From the NCBI GenBank assembly GCA_017632155.1, contig JAGBRZ010000012.1, positions 1-7,870 on the forward strand: a DNA stretch of 7,870 bases, in the 5' to 3' direction. The position numbers and the translations under genes are program-made. Below, one piece after another: positions 7,003 to 7,870 of this stretch (within the stretch, counting starts at the first letter, position 1; each line of letters begins with the position of its first letter). The notes below the pieces were generated by a model. That model worked only from the letters and a program-made list of their open reading frames with translations. It did not search any database and was not told the origin of the DNA. The stretch comes from Clostridia bacterium. GTDB lineage: Bacteria > Bacillota_A > Clostridia > Oscillospirales > CAG-272.

Positions 7003-7050
7003 AAACTAAAATTCAAATATGCGTCGATTTCCAAAACAGTCGGTTTGTTT

Positions 7051-7079
7051 ATTATATACAATTATAAAATAAAAATCAA
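7051..7079 (-). promoter_or_regulatory. Probable promoter of the oppBCDF(A) operon
   Basis: On the minus strand TTGATT (7074-7079) is followed after exactly 17 bases by a perfect TATAAT (7051-7056). The spacer and upstream DNA are very AT-rich, which fits an UP-element-like context. Transcription would start near 7044, giving a leader of about 205 bases before the oppB GTG. The -35 lies in one arm of a 7-bp inverted repeat, AAATCAA (7073-7079)/TTGATTT (7105-7111), which could be an operator. Confidence 0.65.
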
Positions 7080-7111
7080 GTGGTTTTTTAATATTTTTTC
7101 TCAATTGATTT

Positions 7112-7126
7112 AATTTCATAAAAATT
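7112..7126. promoter_or_regulatory. Weak CodY-like box upstream of the opp promoter
   Basis: AATTTCATAAAAATT matches the CodY consensus AATTTTCWGAAAATT at 12 of 15 positions. CodY, the branched-chain amino acid and GTP sensor of Bacillota, is known to control opp and dpp operons in several species. It lies about 33 bases upstream of the -35. In DNA this AT-rich such a match can arise by chance, and the presence of CodY in this organism is unknown. Confidence 0.25.
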
Positions 7127-7152
7127 CAATAAAAATATAAACCGTTTTTTAT

Positions 7153-7192
7153 AAACATCATCCATAAATAAGCACCATTTTCCATGATGTTT
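7153..7192. repeat. 9-bp inverted repeat between opp and the upstream gene
   Basis: AAACATCAT (7153-7161) and ATGATGTTT (7184-7192) are exact reverse complements 22 bases apart. On the plus strand the second arm continues into further Ts, but no plus-strand gene precedes it. On the minus strand there is no T-tract, so it is not a good terminator for the gene ending at 7322. An operator for a dimeric regulator is possible. Nothing else is visible between 7127 and 7321 except the short in-frame continuation described with the small gene at 7322-7606. Confidence 0.35.
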
Positions 7193-7321
7193 TTTAGATA
7201 TAATTGCCTTTCGTTGCAATCTTCTCCGTTTTCATTGCTTCGGCAGTTTCGCTTATACATACATGGTGATATTTTCCGTATTTACCACAAATTCTATGAT
7301 TTTGATGACAGCCTCATCGAA

Positions 7322-7606
7322 TCAGAAGCATCCCGCATTGTCTTTGAAATCCATCTTCCATTCCTTGGTCATCTTGATCGGCAAAACATCTCCGTTTTCA
7401 TCAAGAGACATATCGTCTATGCACATAAAACGGGCGTTACCGGCGCGAACGCTGATTTCAGTTTCTCCATCAAGCTCTCCCAAAAATTCTTCGAACGCTG
7501 TGTAATTTTCGAGGTCATCGTAATCTCTCGGAATACCTTTCACGAGAAATTCCGCTTCGCTTCCATCGGGCGCGGATACCCGAACGTGGGAGAACAGCAG
7601 TGCCAT
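7322..7606 (-). CDS. Small hypothetical protein, 94 aa, possibly truncated
   Basis: I do not recognise the family. The start is ATG at 7604-7606, overlapping the previous gene's stop as TGATG, with GGGAGG at 7613-7618 six bases upstream; a GTG just before is in frame but less well spaced. The soluble, acidic product begins MALLFSHVRVSAPDG, has GIPRDYDDLENYTAFEEFLGE (25-45, helical), EISVRAGNARFMCIDD (51-66) and ends DFKDNAGCF. There is no signal peptide or membrane segment. After the TGA the same frame stays open for 22 sense codons, starting FDEAVIKIIEF and ending in TAA at 7253-7255, and reads like an ordinary helix-strand tail. The gene may thus have lost its C-terminus by a nonsense change. 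The antisense frame here (7184-7678) lacks a ribosome binding site. Confidence 0.65.
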   Translation of the reverse strand: MALLFSHVRVSAPDGSEAEFLVKGIPRDYDDLENYTAFEEFLGELDGETEISVRAGNARFMCIDDMSLDENGDVLPIKMTKEWKMDFKDNAGCF

Positions 7607-7870
7607 CACATGCCTCCCATTTCCATGCTTTGGTTTTCGAGGCGTTCCTCAAATTCGCTTTCGTTGTCAACGAAATAATCATCATCGAAATTCCAGAAGC
7701 TGACGTACATAAATTGTCCGTACCGACCGTTTTCAAAATAGATCTCTTGCTGTTCGAAGCCTTCGCCGAGACCGTCCGAGTTCTGTCCCGTGATCCACTC
7801 CTTGAGAGATTCTTCCTCTTCGCTTGAAAGAGGTCCTGCCGTGCGAACCGTGATACAGCCGTAAAGCGCA
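7606..7870 (-). CDS. 3' part of an unrecognised acidic protein (5' end outside window)
   Basis: The last 87 codons of a gene entering from the right edge. Visible are LYGCITVRTAGPLSSEEEES (2-21), WITGQNSDGLGEGFEQQEI (25-43), MYVSFWNFDDDYFV (54-67), a Glu-rich helix and the tail ENQSMEMGGM. The order strand, acidic helix, GQNSDGxGEGFEQ motif and then VSFWN suggests a compact soluble domain. I recall similar GQ-SDG-GEGFEQ proteins encoded in Clostridia accessory DNA, but cannot name a function. The TGA overlaps the next gene's ATG, and its 3' end supplies that gene's ribosome binding site, so the two are translated together and probably work together. This frame is preferred over the others because it runs without stops into a well-formed stop/start junction. 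Confidence 0.6.
   Translation of the reverse strand, partial: ALYGCITVRTAGPLSSEEEESLKEWITGQNSDGLGEGFEQQEIYFENGRYGQFMYVSFWNFDDDYFVDNESEFEERLENQSMEMGGM

Noticed and set aside
7301..7324. Selenocysteine at the in-frame TGA (7322-7324)
   Set aside because: A small stem (GATGA/TCATC) follows, but its loop is only about nine bases after the TGA, too close for a bacterial SECIS, and the protein shows no redox-type context.
7184..7678. A 164-codon plus-strand open frame at the right end
   Set aside because: There is no ribosome binding site before its ATG, composition is biased with Ser/Arg runs, and the opposite strand has two coupled genes with a good GGGAGG site and a TGATG junction.

Overview
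The window looks like chromosome from an anaerobic, low-to-moderate GC Bacillota of class Clostridia, probably an uncultured gut lineage. Reasons: AAGGAG-type ribosome binding sites, AT-rich promoter regions with good -35/-10 boxes, a Clostridia-like OppBCDFA set, and GC-richer hairpin-forming repeats in the gaps. This placement is inference from style, not from a marker gene.

Layout. Bases 1-278 are a non-coding stretch packed with palindromes and hairpins, plus a promoter candidate. Bases 279-542 (+) hold one small unrecognised gene of 87 residues with a good ribosome binding site. A hairpin at 566-597 is placed to end transcription from both sides. Bases 598-856 hold a second structured repeat-like element and no gene. 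Bases 857-6838 (all minus strand) are a complete peptide ABC importer, read oppB-oppC-oppD-oppF-oppA. Bases 6839-7321 are the AT-rich control region of that operon. Bases 7322-7870 (minus) carry a small gene and the 3' end of a second one, coupled by a TGATG stop/start; neither can be named with confidence.

How the transporter works. OppA is a lipid-anchored extracellular receptor that captures oligopeptides. OppB and OppC form the membrane channel, and OppD and OppF are the paired ATPases beneath it. oppB to oppF are tightly packed: gaps of 14 and 16 bases, then a 4-base ATGA overlap. oppA lies 151 bases further on, behind a hairpin plus T-tract that contains the oppF stop codon, and has its own promoter candidate. 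This suggests the receptor is made in a different amount from the rest.

Regulation. A near-ideal promoter (7051-7079) lies about 210 bases before oppB. Its predicted leader contains tandem copies of a seven-base repeat and then a hairpin with a run of Ts just before the oppB ribosome binding site, the arrangement expected of a conditional terminator. A CodY-like site with three mismatches lies upstream. I see no clearly new enzyme or defence system; the most interesting material is this control region, the structured repeats, and an in-frame TGA in the small gene at the right end.
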